DNA of 64,000 nucleotides, from positions 4,960,001 to 5,024,000 of the forward strand of contig NZ_CP102592.1 of NCBI RefSeq assembly GCF_025666195.1. Reading direction: 5' to 3'. Each line of letters starts with the position of its first letter. The first letter of the stretch is position 1. A program made the translations under genes and the position numbers. The stretch is from Xanthomonas sp. CFBP 8443 (GTDB lineage: Bacteria; Pseudomonadota; Gammaproteobacteria; Xanthomonadales; Xanthomonadaceae). Positions 26,573-35,140 of the stretch are shown one piece after another. The notes beneath the pieces are model-generated. The model made no database searches, had not been told where the DNA came from, and was given only the letters and a program-made list of their open reading frames with translations.

Positions 26573-27340
26573 ATGAGCGCATATGCAACCGCGGCCTGGA
26601 CCCTGATCTCGCTGCGCCCGCAGGGCGAGCACGCGACGCTGCGGCGTGCCGCGGCGCGGGTCGGCGCGCGGCTGCTGGCGGTGTCGCCATGGCGGCTGCA
26701 GGCCTGTGTCGACGATGCCGCGCGCGCGGCGCTGGCGCTGGCGCTGGCCGCGCCGCGGGTGATCTTCAGCAGCCCCGCCGCGGTGCGCGCGGCCGCGGCG
26801 CTGCAGCCGCTGGCGGCGCGGCCCGGGCAATGCTGGCTGGCGGTGGGCGCCGGGACGGCGCGTGCGCTGCAGCGCCATGGCATCGCCGAAGTCGCCACGC
26901 CTGCGCAGATGGACAGCGACGGCCTGCTCGCGCTGCCGCAACTGGCCGCCGTCGACGGTGCCGTCGGCCTGGTCACCGCGCCCGGCGGTCGCGGCCTGAT
27001 CGCCGCGCAGTTGCAGGCGCGCGGCACCGTGCTGCATCGGGCCGATGTCTACCGCCGGCTGCCATTGCCGGTGTCCGCGGCATGCATCGCGCGACTGCGT
27101 AGCGCGGCGCCAGGCGTGCTGGCGCTGAGCAGCGGCGAGGCATTGCAGCTGGTGCTGCCGCAGCTTCCCGGCGACGTGTTCGCGGCCTGGCGTGCGCAGC
27201 CGCTGGTCGCGGCCAGCGCGCGACTGGCCGCGCAGGCCGCCGACCTCGGCTTCGCCGACGTCGCCCGCGCGGCCGGTCCGCTGCCGCAGCAACTGGCCAC
27301 GGCCGCCGCCGTGGCCATGACGCGCTCGCCATCTCGCTGA
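26573..27340 (+). CDS. hemD: Uroporphyrinogen-III synthase
   Basis: A 255-residue cytoplasmic enzyme that closes hydroxymethylbilane to uroporphyrinogen III, the branch point of haem, sirohaem and cobalamin synthesis. HemD is a very divergent family; support comes from the two-domain layout, the segments RVIFSSPAAVRA, GLVTAPGGRGLIA and VYRRLPLP at the expected spacing, and the hemX and hemY genes directly behind. The in-frame ATG at 26564 would add three residues; no clear Shine-Dalgarno decides between them. Confidence 0.88.
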   Translation: MSAYATAAWTLISLRPQGEHATLRRAAARVGARLLAVSPWRLQACVDDAARAALALALAAPRVIFSSPAAVRAAAALQPLAARPGQCWLAVGAGTARALQRHGIAEVATPAQMDSDGLLALPQLAAVDGAVGLVTAPGGRGLIAAQLQARGTVLHRADVYRRLPLPVSAACIARLRSAAPGVLALSSGEALQLVLPQLPGDVFAAWRAQPLVAASARLAAQAADLGFADVARAAGPLPQQLATAAAVAMTRSPSR

Positions 27341-27458
27341 ACGCGCGCCGCCCGCCGGCTTGCGGCCGCGGTGCCGCTCACGCCATGCTCCCGCGGTGCC
27401 GCGCGTCCGGCCGTCGCCATCGTCGCGACGGAACGCAGGCCGACAAGGATTGCTGCCG

Positions 27459-28436
27459 ATGACCGAAATCCCGTCCACGCCTCGCCGCTCCACGCGCTGG
27501 ATCTGGCTGCTGCTGGTGCTGGCCATGCTGGCCGCGCTGGCGCTGGCCGGCTGGCGCGGCTGGGAATGGTGGCAGGCGCGCAACGCGCGCGTGCTGGCCG
27601 AGCAATCGGAGATCCAGCTGCAGCTGCAGGCCCTGCAGCAGAACCTGGAAACGCTGCGCCGCGACCAGCGCGCCACCGTGCAGCGGGTGCAGGACGCGGC
27701 CAGCACCAACCGCGTGCTGCGCGACGAAATGCTCGGCCTGAGCCAGCGCAGCGCGCTGCTTGAGGACAACGTGGCCAAGCTCGCCGATTCCAATCGGCAT
27801 GGCGCGCAGGCGCTGCGCCTGGACGAGGTGGAACTGCTGCTGAGCCAGGGCCAGCAGCGCCTGTACGTGGCGGGCGACGCGCAGGGCGCGCGCCGCGCCT
27901 ATGCGCTGGCCAGCGGCGTGCTGGAAGACGTGGACGATCCGCGCTATCTCAACCTGCGCCAGGTGTTGCTGCAGGAACGCACTGCGCTGGACGCGCTCGG
28001 CGACGGGCCGCAGGCGCGCCTGTCGGCGCAGCTGGACGCCTTCGCCGACAGCCTGGACGCGCTGCCGGAGCAGTTGCCCGAACGCGCGCAGGCGCCGCTG
28101 TGGCAGCGGCTGCTGTCGCCGCTGGTCAAGATCCGCCCCGCGCAGGGCGGGGTGCTGGCCGCGCACTCGGAGCGGGTCGCCGCGCGCGACGCGCTGCAGC
28201 TGGACCTGAGTCTGGCCCGCGCCGCAGTGGAGCGTGGCGATGCGCGCGGCTACCGCAGCGCGCTGGCCCGCGCCGGCACCTGGCTGCAACGCCTGTGGCC
28301 CGATTCGGCACCGTTGCGCGAACGCCGCGCGACCCTGCAGACCCTGCGCAACGCCGCCCTGCGCCCGGCCATTCCCGAGCTGGGCACCACCCTGCAGCAG
28401 TTGCGCGGCATGCGCGACGCAAGGAGCCAACCATGA
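27459..28436 (+). CDS. hemX: HemX-like membrane protein (uroporphyrinogen-III C-methyltransferase-type annotation)
   Basis: A 325-residue protein with one N-terminal transmembrane helix (WIWLLLVLAMLAALALAGW, about 14-32), a coiled coil (about 45-110, LQALQQNLETLRRDQRATV) and a helical periplasmic domain. It matches proteobacterial HemX encoded between hemD and hemY. Despite the old name, it has no methyltransferase motif. Its role in tetrapyrrole synthesis is not settled. The stop overlaps the hemY start (ATGA). Confidence 0.88.
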   Translation: MTEIPSTPRRSTRWIWLLLVLAMLAALALAGWRGWEWWQARNARVLAEQSEIQLQLQALQQNLETLRRDQRATVQRVQDAASTNRVLRDEMLGLSQRSALLEDNVAKLADSNRHGAQALRLDEVELLLSQGQQRLYVAGDAQGARRAYALASGVLEDVDDPRYLNLRQVLLQERTALDALGDGPQARLSAQLDAFADSLDALPEQLPERAQAPLWQRLLSPLVKIRPAQGGVLAAHSERVAARDALQLDLSLARAAVERGDARGYRSALARAGTWLQRLWPDSAPLRERRATLQTLRNAALRPAIPELGTTLQQLRGMRDARSQP

Positions 28437-29698
28437 AATCGCTACGTTCCGTGATCGTGCTGCTGGTCGTGATCGCCCTGGGCGTGATCGGTGCGCAATG
28501 GCTGGCCCAGGACAAGCTGGGCGACCTCGGCGAAGTGATCGTGCGCGCCGGCGGCAACGACTACATCTCGCCGTTGCCGCAGGCGGCACTGCTGCTGGTG
28601 ATCGCCTTCCTGGCGCTGTTGCTGCTGTGGAACCTGCTCAGCTTCCCGTTCCGCGCCTGGGGCCGGCATCGCCGCAAGCAGTCGCGCGTGCGCCTGATCG
28701 AAGGCCTGACCGCGCTGCACAACGGCCAGTGGACGCGCGCCGACAAGCAGCTCGCTGCCGCCGCGGAGGATCCGGAGGTCAGCGCCGTCGCCCTGGTCGC
28801 GGCGGTGCGTGCGGCCGATGCGCGCGCCGACGCGGAGGCGGCCAACCGCTACCTGCAGCGCCTGGCCGAGCGCGACGCGAGCGCGTACGCGCTGCTGCAG
28901 GCCGAGCGCCACCTGGCCCAGCAGCGTCCGGTCGAAGCGATCAACGCGCTGGACGTGGCCGCGGCGCAGCCGTTGCCGCCGCGCGGGCTGCTGCTGCGCA
29001 CCGAGGCGCTGGCCAGCATCGGCCGCGCCGGCGAGGCCTACGGGCAGCTCGGCGCGATCCGCCAGCAGCAGGCCTTGCCGCTGGAGGCAGTGGGCGCGCT
29101 GGAGGCGCGGCTGGCCGCGGCGTCGCTGCAGCAGGCGGCCGACGCCAACGAGCTGGCCGCGCGCTGGGAAAGCCTGCCCAAGTCGCTGCGCAGCGAGCCG
29201 CCCGTGGTCGCGGCCTACGCGACCCGCGCCGCCGCGCTGCACTGGGACGACGCCGCGCTGCGCAGCGTGGAACAGGCGCTGGAGACGCGCTGGGACGAAG
29301 GCCTGGCCGCGCTGTACGGGCGCCTGCCGGTGGAGAAATACGATTCGCGCCGCGCCAGCGCGCAGCGCTGGCTGCAGAGCCATCCGGACAGCCCGGGCCT
29401 GCTGCTGACCCTGGCACGGCTGGCCCGTCACCAGCAGCAGTGGCCGCAGTCGGAGGAGTTCCTGCACCGCGCGCTGGCGCTGGGCGCCGGTGCCGAGGCC
29501 TGGGAAGCGTTCGGCGATGGCTACGCCGAGGCCGGCGACATGCCGATGGCCCAGCGCTGCTACGCCAATGCACTGCGCGTGCAGCGCGGCGAGCCCGTCG
29601 AACCGCTGCCCGGCCCCGCGCCCGTGCTGCCGATCGATCCGGATCCGGCCGCTACCGAACGCCGCGACGACCACGGTTTTCCGCGCCTGCAGGAGTGA
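28433..29698 (+). CDS. hemY: HemY: inner-membrane TPR protein of haem biosynthesis operons
   Basis: A 421-residue protein with two N-terminal transmembrane helices (about 6-24 and 48-66, the second LLLVIAFLALLLLWNLLSF) followed by the HemY_N domain and TPR repeats to the C-terminus. It is the standard third gene of the hemD-hemX-hemY group. It is not the Gram-positive coproporphyrinogen oxidase that shares the name. The ATG at 28433 overlaps the hemX stop, so translation is coupled. Confidence 0.9.
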   Translation: MKSLRSVIVLLVVIALGVIGAQWLAQDKLGDLGEVIVRAGGNDYISPLPQAALLLVIAFLALLLLWNLLSFPFRAWGRHRRKQSRVRLIEGLTALHNGQWTRADKQLAAAAEDPEVSAVALVAAVRAADARADAEAANRYLQRLAERDASAYALLQAERHLAQQRPVEAINALDVAAAQPLPPRGLLLRTEALASIGRAGEAYGQLGAIRQQQALPLEAVGALEARLAAASLQQAADANELAARWESLPKSLRSEPPVVAAYATRAAALHWDDAALRSVEQALETRWDEGLAALYGRLPVEKYDSRRASAQRWLQSHPDSPGLLLTLARLARHQQQWPQSEEFLHRALALGAGAEAWEAFGDGYAEAGDMPMAQRCYANALRVQRGEPVEPLPGPAPVLPIDPDPAATERRDDHGFPRLQE

Positions 29699-29843
29699 GG
29701 CAAGCGGCAACCAGACCGGCCTTTCACCGCTGCTGGCCGGTGGACGACCGGCGCCGCGGGCCTATCGGCGCGTTGCAGGCCCTGAGAGCAACACCGGAGA
29801 ACGGCGCGAATTCCCCGTCAGGTACGCTGGCGAATCGCCCGGC

Positions 29844-30413
29844 TCAGCCCCGCAACGCGGCCGGCAGTGTCGGCAGTCGCGCCAGGAACGCCGGCGCCAC
29901 GCCCTTGTAGCGCGCATAGCGCTCGTCCATGCGCCGCGGCACCAGGATGCGCGCGCCGATCATGCCGGCGATCAGCATGACCAGGAACAGGCCCGCGCCC
30001 AGCCAGATTCCGGCGTCGTCGCCGATGGCGACGCCCAGCAGCGGCCCGGCGACGAACGCAGCGGCGGTGAGCAGCACGAACCCGTTGCGCCGGCGCCGAT
30101 GCGCCGCGCACAGCCCGAGCACATGGCTGCTGCGCTTGCGCGCGATCAACGCCGCGATCGCGTAGATCAACACGCTCACCACGATCAGCACGTACCAGCC
30201 CGGTGCATGCCAGTAGAACGTGCGCTTCTTCAGCTCGTCGTTGCGCAGCGCCACGCCGCACTTCACGCAGTGCGCCGGGAACGGCGTATCGCGCAGGCAC
30301 ATCAGATCGTCGCCGTCGCGCCACAGCGTCTCGCCGGGCAGCGGCGGCATGGTGGCGGTCTGGCTAGCGGCGTCGGGCGCCTGGTACGGATTGAAGCTGT
30401 CCTGCTGTGTCAT
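29844..30413 (-). CDS. Integral membrane protein with NPYQAP N-terminus and CxxC pair
   Basis: A 189-residue protein with three to four predicted transmembrane helices (YVLIVVSVLIYAIAALIA, FVLLTAAAFVAGPLLGVAI, WLGAGLFLVMLIAGMIGAR). The N-terminus has the NPYQAP motif found in many uncharacterised membrane proteins, and a CVKCG pair at about residues 48-52 that may be half of a zinc ribbon, with another Cys in LGLCAAH after the first helix. No named family recognised. It stands alone between hemY and the thiolase gene, convergent with hemY. Confidence 0.75.
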   Translation of the reverse strand: MTQQDSFNPYQAPDAASQTATMPPLPGETLWRDGDDLMCLRDTPFPAHCVKCGVALRNDELKKRTFYWHAPGWYVLIVVSVLIYAIAALIARKRSSHVLGLCAAHRRRRNGFVLLTAAAFVAGPLLGVAIGDDAGIWLGAGLFLVMLIAGMIGARILVPRRMDERYARYKGVAPAFLARLPTLPAALRG

Positions 30414-30606
30414 GGCATGCGCCCCCTGCGCCCCCTGCGCGCCGTCTCGCCCGCGTCATGCAGGCGAATGGCACGCATGGTAGCGCGACGGCGGCAAAGC
30501 GCTAAGCGCGCGCCGCCGGAAGCCAGTAGGGACACGCATCAGCGCAGGGCGGCAGCGTGCACGCAACCCGCGCTCGGCGCGCCTGGCCGGCGCGCGGAAT
30601 CGCCGC

Positions 30607-31887
30607 TCAGCGCTCGACGATCGCCACCACGCCCATACCGCCGGCGGTGCAGATCGAGATCAGCGCCCGGCCGCCGCCGCGTTCCTGCAACTGCTTGGCG
30701 ACGGTGGCGACGATGCGCGCGCCGGTCGCGGCGAACGGGTGGCCGGTGGCCAGCGACGAGCCCAGCGGATTGATCTTGGCCGGGTCGATCTGGCCCAGCG
30801 GCGCGTCCAGCCCGAGCCGGTTGCGGCAGTAGTCCTCGCTTTCCCAGGCGCGCAGCGTGCACAGCACCTGCGCGGCGAAGGCCTCGTGGATCTCGTAGAT
30901 GTCGAAGTCCTGCAGGCTCAGGCCGTGGCGCTTGAGCATGTCCGGCACGGCGATGGTCGGCGCCATCAGCAGGCCTTCGCCATGCACGAAGTCCACCGCC
31001 GCGACCTGCGCATCGCGCAGATAGGCCATCGGCACGTGGCCATGCGCCTGCGCCCATTCCTCCGACGCCAGCAGCACCGCGGCGGCGCCATCGGTCAGCG
31101 GGGTGGAATTGGCGGCGGTCAGGGTGCCGCGGCCGCTGCTCTTGTCGAACGCCGGCTTCAGCGTGGCCAGCTTCTCCAGCGAGGTGTCGGCGCGCAGGAT
31201 GTTGTCGCGCTCCACGCCGCGGAACGGGGCGATCAGGTCGGCGAAGAAGCCGCGCTCATAGGCCGCGGCCAGCTTGTGGTGCGAGGACACCGCCCAGGCG
31301 TCCTGCGAGTCGCGCGCGATGTTCCACTGCTTGGCCATGTCCTCGCAGTGGTCGCCCATGCTCTTGCCGGTGCGCGGTTCGGCCACGCCGGGGAACTCGG
31401 GCTTGAGTTCGGCGAACTTGAAGCTGCGGGTCAGCGCGCGGATCTTGTCGCCGGTGGTCTTGGCGCGGTTGGCCGCCAGCAGCCGCGCGCGCAGCTTCTT
31501 GCCATAGACGATCGGCACCTCGGAGGTGGTGTCCGAGCCGCCGCCGATGCCCGACTCGATCTGCCCCAGCGCGATCTTGTTGGCCACGGTGATGATGCTG
31601 TCCAGGCTGGTGCCGCAGGCGCGCTGCAGGGTGATGCCGGGCGTGAGCGGCGACAGGCCGGAGGACAGCGCGGCTTCGCGGCCCAGGTTCCAGTCGCTGG
31701 AATGCTTGATCACCGCCCCCATCGCCACCTCGCCCAGCTGCTGCCCGTGCAGGCCGTAGCGCTCGACCAGCGCACCCAGCGTCCGTACCGACATGCCGAG
31801 GTTCCCGACATCCGCGTATGCCGTGTTCTGGCGGCAAAACGGAATACGGACGCCGCCGAGAATGGCGACGGGACGGGCTGCTGGCAT
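30607..31887 (-). CDS. fadI: Thiolase (acetyl-CoA C-acyltransferase, FadI-like)
   Basis: A 426-residue thiolase. The nucleophilic cysteine is in RACGTSLDS (Cys 91), the catalytic histidine in IHEAFAAQV, the GHPFAATGAR motif follows, and the second acid/base cysteine is in CTAGGMGV near the C-terminus. Long-chain FadI-type thiolases of about 430 residues cleave 3-ketoacyl-CoA in beta-oxidation. The start at 31887 has GAGG upstream; an ATG 14 codons earlier is less likely. No fadJ partner is adjacent, so the exact pathway (FadI or another acetyl-CoA acetyltransferase) stays open. Confidence 0.88.
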   Translation of the reverse strand: MPAARPVAILGGVRIPFCRQNTAYADVGNLGMSVRTLGALVERYGLHGQQLGEVAMGAVIKHSSDWNLGREAALSSGLSPLTPGITLQRACGTSLDSIITVANKIALGQIESGIGGGSDTTSEVPIVYGKKLRARLLAANRAKTTGDKIRALTRSFKFAELKPEFPGVAEPRTGKSMGDHCEDMAKQWNIARDSQDAWAVSSHHKLAAAYERGFFADLIAPFRGVERDNILRADTSLEKLATLKPAFDKSSGRGTLTAANSTPLTDGAAAVLLASEEWAQAHGHVPMAYLRDAQVAAVDFVHGEGLLMAPTIAVPDMLKRHGLSLQDFDIYEIHEAFAAQVLCTLRAWESEDYCRNRLGLDAPLGQIDPAKINPLGSSLATGHPFAATGARIVATVAKQLQERGGGRALISICTAGGMGVVAIVER

Positions 31888-31991
31888 GGGATTACCTCGC
31901 GCGAGGAGAGTCGGGGACATGACCTGCACGTTAGCGCAGGCATAATGAAGCGAGTGTAGCTTTGCGCCCGCGATGGGCCAACCGCCAAGCC

Positions 31992-32879
31992 ATGAGCCAA
32001 GCCATTGCCAGCATCAATGCCCACGGCGTGATCGCCCTGGAACTGTCCGCCGGGCTCGCCCCGGCCCACGCCGCGCTGCCGCACGCGCTGGCCGCGGAAC
32101 TGGCCGAGAAGGTCGGCCGCGACCTGGCGCAACTGGTGCCGGCGGTGCGCGACCTGGAGCTGAGCCTGGCCGGCGCGCATTTCGACCCGGCCGAGGTGCT
32201 GCGCCCGGGCTGGCCGATGCACCGGCGCCTGGACGAGCTGCGCGCGCGCGCCCCCGGTCGCGAGACCGGCCCGCGGCTGCTGGCGTTCGGCGCCGACGCC
32301 GACGGCACCGTGCCGCTGCCGTTCCAGGCCGATGCGGCGCTGCTCGGCGGTGCGCTGCGGGTGGTGCCGTTCCTGCTCAGCGGACCGGCGCAGACGCTGC
32401 AGCCGGTCGCCGAGGCGCTGGAAGACCTGCTGCTGGCGCAGGGCATGGCGCAGCCGGACACCGCGCTGCTGGCGCAGCAGGCGTTCGGCGCGCAGATCGA
32501 GCACGCGCGCTACCTGACGGTCAACGACCTGGCCGCGATGATGTCGATGCAGTACGACAACCAGGGCCTGGCGCCGCTGTGGCCGCTGATCGAGACCGCA
32601 TTGCTGGCGCCGGACCAGGAAGAATGGCTGGCGAGCCCGCCCGAACCGCTGCTGCGCTACCGCGGCGGCGAGGTGCGCATGGCCCTGTTCGACCCGGCCA
32701 GCTGGTGCGCGCACTACGCCCAGGACCGCCAGGACTGCGAACGCCTGCAACGGGTCTACGAACATTACCTGGCCCGGCAGCGGCAGCTGGCCGCGGTGCT
32801 GGAAGCGCATGGCCTGCCGGTGCTGTACGTGCATTGCGAGGCCGGGCAGGACGCGAAGCAGGCGCTGCTGGCGGCGTGA
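31992..32879 (+). CDS. Conserved hypothetical protein, Xanthomonadaceae-type
   Basis: A 295-residue soluble protein with no signal peptide or transmembrane helix. It is rich in Ala, Leu, Asp and Glu and probably mainly helical (LPHALAAELAEKVGRDLAQL, PVAEALEDLLLAQGMAQ). It ends with a segment containing YVHCEAGQDAKQALLAA. I do not recognise a family. It is divergent from the thiolase gene with about 100 bases between, so they may share a control region. Coding status is supported by length, the start codon and typical codon use. Confidence 0.78.
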   Translation: MSQAIASINAHGVIALELSAGLAPAHAALPHALAAELAEKVGRDLAQLVPAVRDLELSLAGAHFDPAEVLRPGWPMHRRLDELRARAPGRETGPRLLAFGADADGTVPLPFQADAALLGGALRVVPFLLSGPAQTLQPVAEALEDLLLAQGMAQPDTALLAQQAFGAQIEHARYLTVNDLAAMMSMQYDNQGLAPLWPLIETALLAPDQEEWLASPPEPLLRYRGGEVRMALFDPASWCAHYAQDRQDCERLQRVYEHYLARQRQLAAVLEAHGLPVLYVHCEAGQDAKQALLAA

Positions 32880-32933
32880 GGTGGGCTTGGTCGGCAGGCG
32901 GCCGCCTGACCGGCAATGACATCCTCGGTTGCT

Positions 32934-33064
32934 GCTCCTACAGAAAGCTAGGGCGCCGGAGCGCTGAACGCCTTGGTTCCGCTCGTCGCGACTGAAGTCG
33001 CTCCCACAGGAGGTGCGGCGTGCAGCAGGGTTGGTGACGGGAGGACTGCGGCCGCCACCGTTTG
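32934..33064. repeat. Repeat unit 1 of a 130-nt duplication
   Basis: From GCTCCTACAGAAAGC to GGTGACGGGAGGACTG and CACCGTTTG. It matches the unit at 33193-33325 in order and in most positions. It contains a REP hairpin (GTCGCGACT-GAAG-TCGCTCCCAC) at 32985-33007. Confidence 0.85.
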
Positions 33065-33177
33065 CGAAGGACGCTTGCCCGCTTCGCAATTCGCCGCCGT
33101 CGATCGCCCGCTCCATAAGGCGTTTGCGACTTGCGTCGCGCTACTCGTTCCGGGCCGGGCGCTTGCTGACTTCGTCT

Positions 33178-33200
33178 GTCGCGGCTGAAGCCGCTCCTAC
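33178..33200. repeat. REP hairpin
   Basis: GTCGCGGCT-GAAG-CCGCTCCTAC, the reverse complement of the xanthomonad REP that starts with the tetranucleotide GTAG and has a GAGCGGC-TTCA-GCCGC stem-loop. Confidence 0.85.
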
Positions 33201-33325
33201 AGAAAGCCTGCGGCGCCGGAGCCGCTGAGCTTTTGGCTCGCTCGTCGCGACTGAAGTCGCTCCCACATAGGTGCGGCGTGCCGCTGGTGGTGACGGGAGG
33301 ACTGTGACCATCACCGTTCCGAAGC
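33193..33325. repeat. Repeat unit 2 of a 130-nt duplication
   Basis: Second copy of the unit at 32934-33064, beginning GCTCCTACAGAAAGCC and ending GGTGACGGGAGGACTG-GACCATCACCGTT. It contains the REP hairpin at 33244-33266 with the GTGG/GAGCGAC variant. Confidence 0.85.
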
Positions 33326-33399
33326 CGCCGTCTTGCCGGCTTCGCAACCCGCTGCCGCCGCACGCCCGCTTCCACGGGCGTGCGGCGGTTTGCGTGCGC

Positions 33400-34062
33400 T
33401 TACTGCGCGGCAGGCGCTGCCGGTGCGCCAGACGGGGCCGGGGCCGCCGCGTTCGCGTTGCCCTTGATCACGCCGCAGGCCAGGCGGCCGCCGGCGTTGC
33501 CGGTGGGCTGGGTCTTGTAGTCGTCCGGGTCGGCGTGGACGATCACCGCGTGGTTGAGGATGTCGAAGCCGTCGCCCTTGCCGATGTTGACGTTGTTGGA
33601 CACCGGCGCGTCGATCGTGGCCTTGCCCTCGGCGTCGGCCTTCAGGTTCGGCATGTCGCCGCCGTGGTGCGGGTCGGCACTGACCTGGCCGTGCTCGGAC
33701 TTGGCCGGGTTGAAGTGGCCGCCGGCGCTGCTGCCGTCGGGCGCGCTGCAGTCGCCGAACTCGTGGATGTGGAAGCCGTGCTCGCTGTTGGGCTTGAGCC
33801 CGGTGATGGTGCCAGTGACGTGCACGGCGCCGTCGACCACGTTGAAGCTGACCTCGCCGGCCACTTGGTTGCCCTGGGTCGGGCTCAGCGCGGCGCTGGC
33901 GGCGGCCTGCGCGCTGGCGGCAGGCGCAGGTTCCGCGGCCGGTGCCGGGGGGGCGGCCGGCGGCGTCGCCGCGGCCGGCGCGTCGGTTGCGGGCGCTTCG
34001 CGCTTGCAGGCGCCGAGCGCGAGGGTGGTGGCCAGGAACAGGACGGTGGGAAGGGTACGCAT
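33400..34062 (-). CDS. sodC: Cu,Zn superoxide dismutase lipoprotein (copy 1)
   Basis: A 220-residue lipoprotein. The signal peptide ends in the lipobox LGAC (Cys 19). It is followed by an Ala/Pro-rich linker of about 45 residues and a complete Cu,Zn-SOD domain: copper ligands in FHIHEFGDCS, zinc/copper ligands in AGGHFNP and DPHHGGDMPNL, and the C-terminal AVIVHADPDDY and RLACGVI with the disulfide cysteine. It detoxifies superoxide in the periplasm. A second sodC gene lies 71 bases upstream, so the two form a tandem pair; the C-terminus here has an extra Ala/Pro tail. Confidence 0.93.
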   Translation of the reverse strand: MRTLPTVLFLATTLALGACKREAPATDAPAAATPPAAPPAPAAEPAPAASAQAAASAALSPTQGNQVAGEVSFNVVDGAVHVTGTITGLKPNSEHGFHIHEFGDCSAPDGSSAGGHFNPAKSEHGQVSADPHHGGDMPNLKADAEGKATIDAPVSNNVNIGKGDGFDILNHAVIVHADPDDYKTQPTGNAGGRLACGVIKGNANAAAPAPSGAPAAPAAQ

Positions 34063-34133
34063 GGAAGTTCTCCTTGAAGGGGCCGCGCAAGGCGGACGTT
34101 CGCCGCGGAGCCAGGCCCCGGACGGGTGTGCGA

Positions 34134-34715
34134 TCAGCGCAGCACGCGGATCACGCCGCAGGCCACGCGCGCGCCGGCGTTGCCGGCCGGTTGGCTGCGG
34201 TAATCGTCGGCATCGGCGTGCGCGACCAGCGCGCGGCCGGCGATGTCGTTGGGCGCGCCGCCGCCGAGCACCACGCCGTGCAGCAACACGTCGACTTGGG
34301 CGATGCCGTCGGCGTTGGCGCCGAGGTTGTCCATGTCGCCGGCATGGTGCGGGCCGCTGCCGGCACGGCCGTGCGGGTCGCCGAGCGGATTGAAATGGCC
34401 GCCGGCGCTGCTGGCGTCGGCCGCGCTGCAATCGCCGCGCTCGTGCACATGGAACGCGAACGGGCGGTTCGGCTGCAGGCCGCCGAGCGTGCCGGTGATG
34501 CGCACCCCGCCCGGCGCCGCCACCAGCGACAACTTGCCGCTGACCAGGCTGCCCGAGGCCGGCGCGAGCACCGCCTGCGCTTGATGCGCGGTGCCGCTGG
34601 TCGGCAGCGGCGGCGCCTTCGGCGGTGGCGGCGCCGGCGGTGCGGGCGGCGTACTGCTGCAGCCGGCCAGTATCAGCAACGCGCTTCCCACGATGGCATG
34701 CAACTTGTGACGCAT
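34134..34715 (-). CDS. sodC: Cu,Zn superoxide dismutase lipoprotein (copy 2)
   Basis: A 193-residue paralogue of the neighbouring SOD. The signal peptide ends LAGC, so it too is a lipoprotein, followed by a Pro-rich stretch (TPPAPPAPPPPKAPP). Metal ligands are intact in FHVHERGDCS, AGGHFNP, GPHHAGDMDNL and LVAHADADDY, and the disulfide cysteine in RVACGVI. The ATG at 34715 is preferred over 34721 because AGGAG sits at a good distance. Protein identity between the two copies looks moderate, so the duplication is old. Confidence 0.9.
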   Translation of the reverse strand: MRHKLHAIVGSALLILAGCSSTPPAPPAPPPPKAPPLPTSGTAHQAQAVLAPASGSLVSGKLSLVAAPGGVRITGTLGGLQPNRPFAFHVHERGDCSAADASSAGGHFNPLGDPHGRAGSGPHHAGDMDNLGANADGIAQVDVLLHGVVLGGGAPNDIAGRALVAHADADDYRSQPAGNAGARVACGVIRVLR

Positions 34716-34815
34716 CGACATTGGCTCCTGTGTGCAGCGGAAACTAGAGGTGGGGCCGTTCATAGCTCATGAAGGCTGCTTTCGCGGCAAGTCTAACCGG
34801 GGCTGCATGCGTGCC

Positions 34816-34852
34816 GGGATTCGGGACTCGGGACTCGGGACTCGGGACTCGG
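34816..34852. repeat. Short tandem repeat of GGGACTC
   Basis: Five near-perfect copies of the seven-base unit GGGA(C/T)TC follow each other. Related GGGATT(C/G)GGG sequence occurs near 20.37 and 48.55-48.64 kb. Confidence 0.85.
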
Positions 34853-35005
34853 AACAGCAGAGCGCGGCAGCTGTGGGTTCGCAATGCTGCGGAGCGATCA
34901 GAGCCCAGGCATCGCGCTTTTCGGTCGCGTGACTTACCGGCAGAGCGTGGCGCTTGCCGGTGCACGAGGTGCGGAGCGATAGAACAAGAGCATCTTTCCG
35001 AATCC
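34851..35005. repeat. Diverged direct repeat, copy A
   Basis: From GGAACAGCAGAGC to CATCTTTCCGAATCC. Aligned by eye with 35141-35301, the first 85 bases match at roughly 70%, including GCGGAGCGATCA / ACGGAGTGATCA and ATCGCGCTTTTC / ATTGCGCTTTTC; the end also matches (GAGCATCT...TTCCGA). Confidence 0.7.
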
Positions 35006-35140
35006 ACATTTACAACGACGGCGGCGGCCAGATCGAGAACCTGGCGTGCTCGGTGCAGGCGCGCGCGCAGGGCAAGACCCCCGACAGCCCCAGCCGGACG
35101 CAGCTCAGCATCGACGCCGGCCTGGGCCTGCGCGGAACTC
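35006..35140 (+). pseudogene. ORF-like remnant between the two repeats
   Basis: The plus strand reads IHIYNDGGGQIENLACSVQA followed by RAQGKTPDSPSRTQLSIDAG. This looks like real protein sequence and not random translation, but has no start codon or ribosome site and is bounded on both sides by the repeats. I do not recognise the source gene. It may be a relic of a former gene. Confidence 0.4.

Larger units (their letters stand above)
32880..33399. other. Gene-free region made of REP-containing repeats
   Basis: The 520 bases between the unknown gene and the first sodC hold two copies of a repeat of about 130 bases with three REP hairpins, described separately. No gene seen. Confidence 0.8.
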
